NCBI GenBank assembly: GCA_012799725.1
Contig: JAAZKR010000009.1
Span: 1-41,528 of the forward strand
Length of the DNA: 41,528 nucleotides
Origin: Oligosphaeraceae bacterium
Lineage (GTDB): Bacteria; Verrucomicrobiota; Lentisphaeria; Oligosphaerales; Oligosphaeraceae
Direction of reading: 5' to 3'
Part shown: positions 1-8,130 of the stretch, in pieces
Layout: each line of letters begins with the position of its first letter
Position numbering within the stretch: position 1 is the first letter of the stretch
Made by a program: the position numbers and the translations under genes
Notes under the pieces: model-generated
What the model was told of the DNA's origin: nothing
What the model saw: only the letters and a program-made list of their open reading frames with translations
Databases searched by the model: none

Positions 1-98
1 GAGCCCTGACAAGGGCTGCACCATGCATAACCTGGGTGACCGAACCCAGAGGCCGAAAGGCGACTGAGCCCTGACAAGGGCTGCACCATGCATAACCT
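1..98. repeat. Direct repeat, 33-nt identical core, two copies with 65-nt period; the array may continue left of the window
   Basis: Identical 33-mers at 1-33 and 66-98. Confidence 0.85.
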
Positions 99-400
99 CA
101 GGTGACCGCAGCCCTGGAAGGGCAAGGGAACCCGAGGCAGGATCACCCCCCTAAAATCAGCGCCTGGAAGGCGCCACTTCATGATGAATTTGCCGTATCG
201 GCCAGCGAGGAAGCCGAGTGAAGCCACCTCGAAAGAGCTTGTATAACAACGAGTTAAAGAAAAGTTGCCAGCAAATCTTTCATAACGAGAAGAAATCGAG
301 CAATAGCCGCACGGAAAACACCCTGTCACCAACAGGGTGAACAGCACAAGTCTTGCAACTATCTGAGAATAAAGCCATTAGGACTAAACCTCAGCTTTGA
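1..400 (+). ncRNA. Candidate large structured non-coding RNA of unassigned class, truncated at the left window edge; contains a duplicated ~65-nt module
   Basis: GAGCCCTGACAAGGGCTGCACCATGCATAACCT occurs identically at 1-33 and 66-98, each copy followed within 1-2 nt by GGTGACCG. Hairpins: AGCCCT-gaca-AGGGCT (twice), CTGGGT-gaccga-ACCCAG, GCC-gaaa-GGC, GCGCC-tggaa-GGCGC, CACCCTGT-cacca-ACAGGGTG (319-339). No convincing ORF. Strand is not proven. Confidence 0.45.
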
Positions 401-482
401 CTGCTTTTTTTAGGATGAAAGGCTGTTATCCTGGAAACGTCTCAAAGGTATTCGAAGTCGCAATAGAGGAGATTGGGAGAAA

Positions 483-2915
483 ATGAAAAAACTGTATGCA
501 GATTTCCTGCAAAAAATCGATGCGGGCAACCTGAAACGCTGCACGGAAGAGTTGGCTGCCATTGAAATGGGGCAGACATTCAGGCACTACCGGATGGCGG
601 CGGAATATGTCCTGAAGCTGATGCAAAAAAACGGATTTTCCAATGCGGAAATCATCGATTTCCCAGCCGACGGGAGGACGGTTTTCCAGGATAAAAAAAT
701 GCCGTTGGCCTGGGATGCGAGCATAGGCAGGCTGACTCTGCTCGATGCCCCCGAAGAAGAGGTAGTTGCCGACTATAGCGTACATCCCTTTCATCTGATC
801 AAGGGTTCCGTGGCAACTCCGCCGGAAGGCCTCGTAACCAGAATCATTACCGAACAGCAGTTCCTGGCCGGAGAGGATCCGCGTGGGGCGCTGATAATGC
901 TGGAACCAATGACCTGGCCGCGAGCGAATGTTTTGGTGCCCATACTGGACCAGGGCGGTCTGGGCATCATTTCTGATTTTGTGATGGGAAGGTATAAATC
1001 CCCGGACTCCTTGCAGTGGGTCAACGCTTGTACAGAGGGAACAGACTGGCATGTGACCGAAGAAGACCGCCCGTTCATTGGATTCACTGTCTCCGCAAAA
1101 GTCGGCAACAGAATCCGCCAGCAGGCCAACTCCGGAGCACTCAAAGTCCGCGTCGAATGCGATGGACGGCGATACAGTGGCAAACTCCCCTTGATTACCG
1201 CCATGCTGCCGGGGAAAAGGAAGCAGGAACTGTGGATCATCGCCCATATGTATGAACCCTTGCTGAATGATGATTCCAATGGAGTCATTGCAGGGATCGA
1301 AGCCGCCAGGCAGATCATGCTAAAGGGGACGCCGGAATATTCATTGCGCCTGGTGTTCGCCATGGAACTGTATGGCTATGCCGCATATACCGCATCCCGA
1401 GGAAGCAACCTGAAAAATGAAGTAATCGGGGGATGCAATCTGGATGGACTAGGTTGTGTCAGTAATGAAACCATGGATCTATATGCCGCTGGACCCGCAG
1501 TGCCGTTTTTCGGCAATGACCTGCTGAAAGACGCAGAAAAAGAACTCAAGGATGTCCTGAACCTCAAATATAAGGGAACTGCATATTTTGACGATATGTT
1601 CATCGGAGACCCAACCGTTGGAGTCCCGACGGTTGGGCTGCATGGCCGAAATGGCGGATTCTGGCATAACTCGATGCAATGCTCGACGGATTTCATTGAC
1701 TGGAAACTTTTTCATAAAAATACAGCAATGGCTGCGGCTTATTTATATAAAGTGGCAAATTACACAGGGAAGGCAAGCAAAAAAATACCCGTGACAATAG
1801 AGCCGATCCAGTCGCCTTGGAGGGATTATGCCCGGCAAATGAGGATTGCCCGGAAAGAAGCTGGATTTCCGCATAGTTTGGCCAAAGTCCCGCAAAAGGA
1901 GCGGATCAGCCTGCCGGGAGGGGTAATGTATGACGCTTTCGCAAATGTCCTGTGCAATATGGACGGGGAGAAAGACCTGGCGCAGATCATCCGCGAGGCG
2001 GAAACCGAAACCGGGAAAATAAAAACCGAAGCGGAAGTGAAAAAATATATCGACTCGGTGAATTTCCTGGTAGATTACGGTTACTTGGAAGCCATCGAAA
2101 GGCCGGTCATCAAGGCACCTGAGATTCTCGAAGCACTGCAAGAACTGGGTGTCGCCCGTGCCGATGTCCTTTTGGTTCATGCCTCGGTTTCCAAATGCGG
2201 CTACATCGATGGTGGTGCGGAAACAGTGATCAAATCAATCGCGGCGGCGGCCGAGACCGTCCTGTTCCCCACCTTCACCAGGCCTTACATCTACCTTGGC
2301 GGACTGAATAAAGGGTATAACTACCGCCCCTATGATCCGGCGGATTATGATGCAATCTGGACGGGAAGCATCGGAAAGACCCTGCTGCGAAAATTTCCCG
2401 AGGCTATCAGGAGCAGCCATGTTACCCATTCATGGGCTGGGCTGGGCTGCCGGGCGGCGGCCTGTCTCGATTCGCACGAAGCCTGCGACAGCCCCACTGG
2501 CCGGAACTCCCCCATGGGAAAGGCGCTGGACATGGATGGGAAAATTCTGTATTTTGGCACCGGGGTAGCACCAACGACTTTCCTGCATTACCTCGAGGAC
2601 ATCTGCAATGTGCCGTATCTCGAGGCGGCCGTGTGTCGCGTCAAGAATCCTGATTCATCCTTGCAAACGGTGCTGATCGAAAAGCATTTGCCCGGACACC
2701 GGGATTTCTATCGGAAGGATGCGGAAAACTGCAAGTTTTTCCGCCGTGCGGTTGCTGATGGTCTGGAAATCCACAGTATTCAGCTTGGCATGGGGAAGCT
2801 ACAATTGATTGACCTCAGGCGACTTTACGAAATCGGCATGCATTTGCTCAGCGAAGATCCTTGCATCCTCCTGTGCGATGATCCGAATTGCCTTTACTGC
2901 AGAAAATATCATTAG
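483..2915 (+). CDS. Fusion protein: M28/DUF4910-like metallopeptidase, winged-helix-like linker, AAC(3)-family N-acetyltransferase-like domain
   Basis: N-part has 'IIAHMYEPLLNDDSNGVIAG' (compare 'CHPslaNDNlSG' of DUF4910 peptidases) and 'GGFWHNSMQCSTDFID'. Linker 'YDAFANVLCNMDGEKDLAQIIREAE...YIDSVNFLVDYGYLEAI'. C-part has the AAC(3) pattern 'LLVHASVSKCGYIDGG...SSHVTHSWAGLG...SPMGKALDMDGKILYFG'. Confidence 0.8.
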   Translation: MKKLYADFLQKIDAGNLKRCTEELAAIEMGQTFRHYRMAAEYVLKLMQKNGFSNAEIIDFPADGRTVFQDKKMPLAWDASIGRLTLLDAPEEEVVADYSVHPFHLIKGSVATPPEGLVTRIITEQQFLAGEDPRGALIMLEPMTWPRANVLVPILDQGGLGIISDFVMGRYKSPDSLQWVNACTEGTDWHVTEEDRPFIGFTVSAKVGNRIRQQANSGALKVRVECDGRRYSGKLPLITAMLPGKRKQELWIIAHMYEPLLNDDSNGVIAGIEAARQIMLKGTPEYSLRLVFAMELYGYAAYTASRGSNLKNEVIGGCNLDGLGCVSNETMDLYAAGPAVPFFGNDLLKDAEKELKDVLNLKYKGTAYFDDMFIGDPTVGVPTVGLHGRNGGFWHNSMQCSTDFIDWKLFHKNTAMAAAYLYKVANYTGKASKKIPVTIEPIQSPWRDYARQMRIARKEAGFPHSLAKVPQKERISLPGGVMYDAFANVLCNMDGEKDLAQIIREAETETGKIKTEAEVKKYIDSVNFLVDYGYLEAIERPVIKAPEILEALQELGVARADVLLVHASVSKCGYIDGGAETVIKSIAAAAETVLFPTFTRPYIYLGGLNKGYNYRPYDPADYDAIWTGSIGKTLLRKFPEAIRSSHVTHSWAGLGCRAAACLDSHEACDSPTGRNSPMGKALDMDGKILYFGTGVAPTTFLHYLEDICNVPYLEAAVCRVKNPDSSLQTVLIEKHLPGHRDFYRKDAENCKFFRRAVADGLEIHSIQLGMGKLQLIDLRRLYEIGMHLLSEDPCILLCDDPNCLYCRKYH

Positions 2916-3139
2916 GCAACTTGAAAAATGAAAAAGCAACAACCCCTATAAAAATTTAGGTGTCTTCTCGGTTAAGCCGGTTATGCCAGCGTGTTCTATG
3001 CTGTTGAGAGGTACTGCACATGTTAATTGTTCATTCAACATGTAGTTGCGCCCCTGCGTGTGGCGTTTCCACAGCAAAAGGGGGTTCCGCTTGAGCAGAA
3101 TATGCTCCCTTGCGGAAGAACCGGCAGGAATGGTTTTGA

Positions 3140-3307
3140 ACCCGGAATGCCGGAGAAACTCGCTCTTTTGCACTGGGAACTGGGCTGCGCAAGACCAAGC
3201 GGGGCTTTTTTAGGCAGTCGAAGCTGGGCAAGGCGCGGAAAAGTACGGTGCTGATCGACAAAAAATCTTTTGATGCTTGGCTTGATGGCCAAGCGAATGA
3301 TGATTGA
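3140..3307 (+). pseudogene. Possible truncated excisionase/HTH-like small DNA-binding protein remnant
   Basis: Open frame reads ...GLRKTKRGFFRQSKLGKARKSTVLIDKKSFDAWLDGQANDD*, resembling the C-terminal wing of excisionase/HTH_17-type proteins. No start codon; in-frame TGA at 3137. Confidence 0.35.
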
Positions 3308-3310
3308 TTG

Positions 3311-3344
3311 ATCCCCTGATGGCATTGCTTTCAGGGGATTTTTT
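3311..3344 (+). terminator. Rho-independent terminator-like hairpin
   Basis: ATCCCCTGA / TCAGGGGAT stem followed by a T run (3339-3344). Confidence 0.75.
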
Positions 3345-3522
3345 GACAAATTTTTTACAAACTGCCATTAAAAAAGGTGGTTTTTAGTTCAAAATATTTT
3401 TCATTTGCCTTTTTCTGCGGGAAAATGGCCAAAATCATTTAAAAAAGTTTGTAAAAAGTTTGTAAATCCACTTCCATTTTGGCTTGTTTTCAGGTATATT
3501 TGAGTATATTGGAGGGGAAATG

Positions 3523-3557
3523 AAAAAACCGCTTAAACTGTTTGAATTTAAGCGGTT
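3523..3557 (-). terminator. Rho-independent terminator downstream of tRNA-Ala
   Basis: Minus strand AACCGCTTAAA-loop-TTTAAGCGGTT followed by TTTTTT; lies 4 nt beyond the tRNA 3' end. Confidence 0.8.
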
Positions 3558-3560
3558 AAC

Positions 3561-3637
3561 TGGTGGAGCCAATGGGATTCGAACCCACGACCTATACGTT
3601 GCGAACGTATCGCTCTAGCCAACTGAGCTATAGCCCC
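3561..3637 (-). tRNA. tRNA-Ala (anticodon CGC), CCA encoded
   Basis: Reverse complement GGGGCTATAGCTCAGTTGGCTAGAGCGATACGTTCGCAACGTATAGGTCGTGGGTTCGAATCCCATTGGCTCCACCA. Full cloverleaf; anticodon loop TTCGCAA; G3:U70 alanine identity pair. Confidence 0.97.
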
Positions 3638-3728
3638 ATATTGACAATGTCATAAGATAATGCAAGTAACGCTTAAAGCAAGTAAAAGCAGTGATAAAGT
3701 CGTTTTTCAGCTTTGCTTTAGAAATGGG

Positions 3729-4020
3729 TCAGTCTTCTGTAGTGCAACGTGTGGAAACCAGGAAATTGCATAGGGCGCATGAGACCAATATTCCTTGCTT
3801 AAGAATTTTTTTCAACCACGGAAAATGCGGGAAACGCGGAAAGTTTGTAGGTATGCAGTTCTGGCGGATGGAATGGCAGGTGGGATTTCGGTCTGGTTTG
3901 TTGTTTCCTCCAATTGCTTGGCGTTCTCGGCGTTCTTGGCGGTTAAAAGAAGAGTGTTGGCTCCATAGGTCCCATGTATTGCCGTTAAACCAATGCTTCA
4001 GAAATGCTACAGAAGACTGA
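3729..4020. mobile_element. MITE-like element candidate, 292 bp, with 14-bp perfect terminal inverted repeats
   Basis: TCAGTCTTCTGTAG at 3729-3742 and CTACAGAAGACTGA at 4007-4020. No obvious target-site duplication. Confidence 0.45.
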
Positions 4021-4067
4021 GGCATCATTTACTTTATGGAGCGTTATGATTTTATGGTGGGTCTCGG

Positions 4068-5012
4068 TCAGTTTTCCAGTCTGGCTTCTAGTTCAGTCAT
4101 GATGGTTTTTAGAGAGCTGTAGCGTGGTGTGTAGCCTAACTCGGCGGCCTTGTGAAATTGCGAGCAGTAGACCGAGCTGATGTTATTGGGGCTCTGATGT
4201 GGGGTTTGTTCCAGCTGAAATTGTAGCGCGAAACGTTGTTGCAATGCGTCCAGCAGGCTAAATTTGTCTATGGCGGCGGCGCTGTATACATCCAAGGCGC
4301 AATTGATCTGCTCTTGTTGTACGGCTAAGTCTATGAGTTGGCATAAGTCTTGAGGATGCACATAGTCGCGCAGCATATTGCCGGGCTGTACTCGCAGGAC
4401 TTGTTTTTGTAACAACGCGGCTAATACGTCACTGAGGAAATATCCGTCTGTCGGATCGCTGTAGCGGCTAAAGAAAGAGAATATTCTTAGGTCTACGATA
4501 CGCAATTTTCGTCGGCTGCGATGTCTGGCTTCGCTATTGAGGCGCATCAGGGCATAATAGTCGCCGGGAAGCAGATTATTGACCGCAAAGCAGCTGCGCT
4601 CTTCGCCGTTGCAAGGTCGGGTTAGACTGCTTCCGTAGACTGCGCCACTGGAAAAATTCACGTACAGAGCCTTTGGTGCGCTCTCTGCAAGTGCGTCTAA
4701 GGCAAGACGATCAAATTTTTCAGTGATATCATGCCAGAGTTGATAGTTATCTTGCAGCCGTGTCGGCGTTCCTGCGCCTATGCAGTTGATCAGAAGATCG
4801 TAGTGTAGCAGTTTCAGGCTTTCGTAATCCGATATTGTTTTGATCTCGGCTTTGACCGGGTTCAGTGCTTTTAGGTTTTTTGCCAGCAATTCCGCTCTGT
4901 GTGTAAATAGGGTGATATTGTTTTTTTCGTGTTGCGCATAGTAGTGTAATAGGCTTCTGGCTATTTGGGCATTGGCACCAAGGATAACCATGTTGAACTT
5001 TGTTTTATTCAT
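4068..5012 (-). CDS. NAD-dependent epimerase/dehydratase-family sugar reductase
   Basis: N-terminal 'VILGANAQIARSLLHYY' Rossmann motif; 'NFSSGAVYGSS'; 'RDYVHPQDLCQLIDLAV'. Confidence 0.75.
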   Translation of the reverse strand: MNKTKFNMVILGANAQIARSLLHYYAQHEKNNITLFTHRAELLAKNLKALNPVKAEIKTISDYESLKLLHYDLLINCIGAGTPTRLQDNYQLWHDITEKFDRLALDALAESAPKALYVNFSSGAVYGSSLTRPCNGEERSCFAVNNLLPGDYYALMRLNSEARHRSRRKLRIVDLRIFSFFSRYSDPTDGYFLSDVLAALLQKQVLRVQPGNMLRDYVHPQDLCQLIDLAVQQEQINCALDVYSAAAIDKFSLLDALQQRFALQFQLEQTPHQSPNNISSVYCSQFHKAAELGYTPRYSSLKTIMTELEARLEN

Positions 5013-5190
5013 AAATGAAAGCCGTGGTCATGATTAGGGGTTGTTCAAAAAGTAGGCAATGAACGAAATCTTATGATATGAAGTTGAGAGCTAAAGTTTT
5101 GGTGGCGCGTGGCTAGTCGCCTGCGAGTAGTGCCTTTACAAAGGCACTGTATTTTTAGTGGGATTTCTTCTCCAATTTTTGCATGATTCC

Positions 5191-6312
5191 TTATAGTTGC
5201 ACCAGCTCATTGCCTTCAATACAAGCCAAGCGGAGAGCATAACCATATTTCTGTCGGACGGAAGCAATGATTTCCTTATTGTAGCTGCCGGCGATAATAA
5301 GCAGTGCATCCGGCATTAGCTTGGTGAGGGTTTCCGGCGCAACGATGGGCAGATTACTGCCGGGGCTATAGCGGTTTTGCTTGAAGTCAGCTGCATCTAT
5401 AATGCAGGCCACCTTATCTTTTTTCCTGCTTGCTGCCAGTAGTGACAAAGCCTGATGGCTAGCACCCCATATCGGTATGGGGATTTTCTGTTGTTCGAGA
5501 AAATCGTCAAGTTGTTGCAGCAGACGCGTCTGAGCCTGTGAAAATGCGCTTGCGTCGAAGGACCGGTGCATTCTTACTTCAGCGGAAATGATATAATCGT
5601 GCCAGATGTTGCGGATACGCAGCACTTCAAAACCTAGGCTTGCCAAGGTATTTTGCAAGGTTTGTCTAGTGAAGTAGAAAAGATGGTCTATAATGAATTC
5701 GGAGACCAGGTTGCGGCGGCAGATCATTTCGAAATCAGGCACTTCAATAAGACCTACGGCGTCGTGGTCAAGGCAGCAGCGGATATTTTGCAACACTTGT
5801 CGGATATCGGGCAGATGTTCCAGCCAGCTATGCATGCTGAAGCCTTGGTAAGGTCTGTCGGACGGCAGGGTCTCGCCTATATATCCCTGTATGATTTGCA
5901 GTCCCTTACTGCGTGCCAATCGGCAATTTTCCGCAGAAAATTCCATGCCTACGGCTTGCAGGCTTTTCCAACATTGCAGATATTCTCCTTGACCACAGCC
6001 GAATTCAATAAGTTTTTTCCCTTCCAGCTGATATTTACGTCGGAAATTGGCAAATTGCCGTTGCCTAAATTTTTGCATGGTTGGGGATATGCCTGCGGCT
6101 CGGATCACTTCGCGATAATAGCTTACCGGTTCATTGTCCAATTGCACCACAGCACAGGCAGGGCATTGCTTTACTTTCAGGTCCAGCCTTTGTATCGCAT
6201 CTTGCTGTTCCGGGGCGGTTGAGAAACGTTGTGCTCGTGGCGGCTGCCTTTGTAACAACAGATCAGCTTTCTCAGGTAATTCAGCCAGACAGATGCGACA
6301 CTGTGAGACCAT
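5191..6312 (-). CDS. SAM-dependent C-methyltransferase-like protein with N-terminal zinc-binding region
   Basis: 'CRICLAEL...CPACAVVQLDNEP', SAM motif 'KLIEFGCGQGEYLQ', 'HSWLEHLPDIRQVL'; C-terminal region like sugar C-methyltransferases. Start taken at MVSQC (6312). Confidence 0.75.
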   Translation of the reverse strand: MVSQCRICLAELPEKADLLLQRQPPRAQRFSTAPEQQDAIQRLDLKVKQCPACAVVQLDNEPVSYYREVIRAAGISPTMQKFRQRQFANFRRKYQLEGKKLIEFGCGQGEYLQCWKSLQAVGMEFSAENCRLARSKGLQIIQGYIGETLPSDRPYQGFSMHSWLEHLPDIRQVLQNIRCCLDHDAVGLIEVPDFEMICRRNLVSEFIIDHLFYFTRQTLQNTLASLGFEVLRIRNIWHDYIISAEVRMHRSFDASAFSQAQTRLLQQLDDFLEQQKIPIPIWGASHQALSLLAASRKKDKVACIIDAADFKQNRYSPGSNLPIVAPETLTKLMPDALLIIAGSYNKEIIASVRQKYGYALRLACIEGNELVQL

Positions 6313-6314
6313 GC

Positions 6315-8102
6315 TCAATCCCCCTCGAGGCAATTTTGCAACTCTTCAGCGCTTAAGAAAGGATAAACATTTTCCATGCGCTCGGTGATCATTTTGCCAT
6401 CACGCAGCATTTTAGAAGTCAATCGTGGCAGAGTCTCCTGTTCTGCGCAGAGCATCACTTCACAGAGCCTGGGACCATTCTCCGCCAACAGGACGGGCAG
6501 CTTGCTTTCCAAATCTTGTGTGTTGGCAATTTTCTCATAGGGCAGTCCGTAAGCTTGGCTCAGGGCTGCCAACGAGGGCAAGGTTAAGCCACTTTCCGGA
6601 TGACAGGCGACGAAGTTGCCTTGAAAGCGATTTTTCTGCATCTGATAAATAGAGCCATAGCCATTGTTGTTCAAGACGAAGAGACAGATAGGCAAGCGCA
6701 GTCTGATCCAGGTTTGCATTTCCTGCAAATTGTGTTGCAATCCTCCGTCACCGATAATACCGATAATACGGCGTTTACTGCCAGTAGCCACTGACACGCC
6801 GATGGCGGCGGCCAGGCCAAAGCCCATTGAGCCTAGACCGGGGCTATTCAAGAGGCGCTGACCGTCTTTGATCTTGAAGGCTTGCAAGGTGACTTCGGCA
6901 CATGCGCCGGAGCTGCCAGGCACGATTATGGCTTCCGGATCGGCATGTTTGGAAAGTTCTTCGATGAGATGATACAATGAAATCCCCGGACTGATAGGCC
7001 GGCGATATGATTCCTGAAAAACCGGATAACGTTGTTGCAGTTTTTTACAGTGTGCCAGCCAAGCTTGGCTGGCCGGGGCAGTTTTTTCGGCCAGGGTCAG
7101 CATTTCCTTTAATAAGGGTGCCAAATGCAGAGCATAACGTCCACTTAATGGCATTTCTAGCTTATTTAATTCTTTGTCATCGACATCGACAATGTACTTT
7201 TTAGCTTTTGGGGCGAAATTGTCATGTCTGAAGCCGGTTTGGCACAGGTCCAGTCTAGTGCCCAGTGCAATCAGGCAATCGGCGCTTTGCTGGATAATAT
7301 TGGCGGCGCGCTGTGGTATGATGCCGGGTCTGCCGACAAAGCATGGGTGGTCTTCTGGCAGGAAATCGGCAGCTTTCCAACTGGTCAGTACCGGCATGTG
7401 CAATTTTTCTGCCAGCATTCTGAATTCCGGTATGACTTTGGCTAGGCGTATGCCATTGCCCGCATAGAACACCGGTTTGTCGGCCTGGTTTATGGCCTTC
7501 ATAATTTGTTCAGCTGCTCTGCGGCAGTCTTGGGGCGCTTGCTGCGCCGGCTCATAGTCCGGCAGTTGTTCGGGGTCTATATTGGCTGCTTGCAGGTCCA
7601 AGGGCAGGTCAAGCCAGACCGGCCCAGGACGTCCACTGCGTGCCATATGCAGTGCCTTTTGCAATTCAAACTTAATTTGCTGCGGATCGGTGACGCACTT
7701 GGCATATTTGCAAACCGGGCTGACCAGGGCAACGGTATCCAGCTCTTGCACACCCATTTGGCGCACACCATGGCGATGGCGTAAATCGCTGGTTTTGACT
7801 TGTCCTGACAAGATAAGCAGGGGTGTAGAGTCTATCCATGCCGCTGCTACTCCGGTGACGGCATTACTTGCGCCTGGACCGGTGGTCAGCAGTGCGATTC
7901 CTATATCACCAGTGTATTGTGCATAGGCGTCTGCTGCTATAGCACAAGCTTGCTCATGCAGATTGACCACGTATTTGAAATGTTTATTTCGTCCCAGCGA
8001 GTCTAGCAGGTGCATACAGCCGCCACCGGGGAGCAGGAATATGTGTCTGCAATTACAATTACGCGCCAAAAAATCAAAGATATAATCAGAAAGTTTAATC
8101 AT
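6315..8102 (-). CDS. Thiamine-pyrophosphate-dependent acetolactate-synthase-like enzyme
   Basis: 'PGGGCMHLLDSL', 'NLHEQACAIAADAYAQYTGDIGIALLTTGPGASNAVTGVAAAWIDSTPLLILSGQ', ThDP motif 'GIIGDGGLQHNLQEMQTWIRLRLPICLFVLNNNGYGSI'. Start taken at MIKLSD (8102). Confidence 0.88.
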   Translation of the reverse strand: MIKLSDYIFDFLARNCNCRHIFLLPGGGCMHLLDSLGRNKHFKYVVNLHEQACAIAADAYAQYTGDIGIALLTTGPGASNAVTGVAAAWIDSTPLLILSGQVKTSDLRHRHGVRQMGVQELDTVALVSPVCKYAKCVTDPQQIKFELQKALHMARSGRPGPVWLDLPLDLQAANIDPEQLPDYEPAQQAPQDCRRAAEQIMKAINQADKPVFYAGNGIRLAKVIPEFRMLAEKLHMPVLTSWKAADFLPEDHPCFVGRPGIIPQRAANIIQQSADCLIALGTRLDLCQTGFRHDNFAPKAKKYIVDVDDKELNKLEMPLSGRYALHLAPLLKEMLTLAEKTAPASQAWLAHCKKLQQRYPVFQESYRRPISPGISLYHLIEELSKHADPEAIIVPGSSGACAEVTLQAFKIKDGQRLLNSPGLGSMGFGLAAAIGVSVATGSKRRIIGIIGDGGLQHNLQEMQTWIRLRLPICLFVLNNNGYGSIYQMQKNRFQGNFVACHPESGLTLPSLAALSQAYGLPYEKIANTQDLESKLPVLLAENGPRLCEVMLCAEQETLPRLTSKMLRDGKMITERMENVYPFLSAEELQNCLEGD

Positions 8103-8130
8103 GTGTTTGTCTTGGGTCAGTTTTGCATTG

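Noticed and set aside
1-98. CRISPR array
   Set aside because: Only two repeat copies, the spacer contains further repeat-like hairpins, and no cas genes are in the window.
426-1363. Overlapping minus-strand ORFs (426-1247, 791-1363)
   Set aside because: Antisense to the peptidase-AAC(3) fusion, whose domains are recognisable on the + strand.
3691-4020. ORFs 3691-4020 (+) and 3729-4028 (-)
   Set aside because: They run across the inverted-repeat element and its short-period repeats, with no recognisable protein motif; treated as non-coding.
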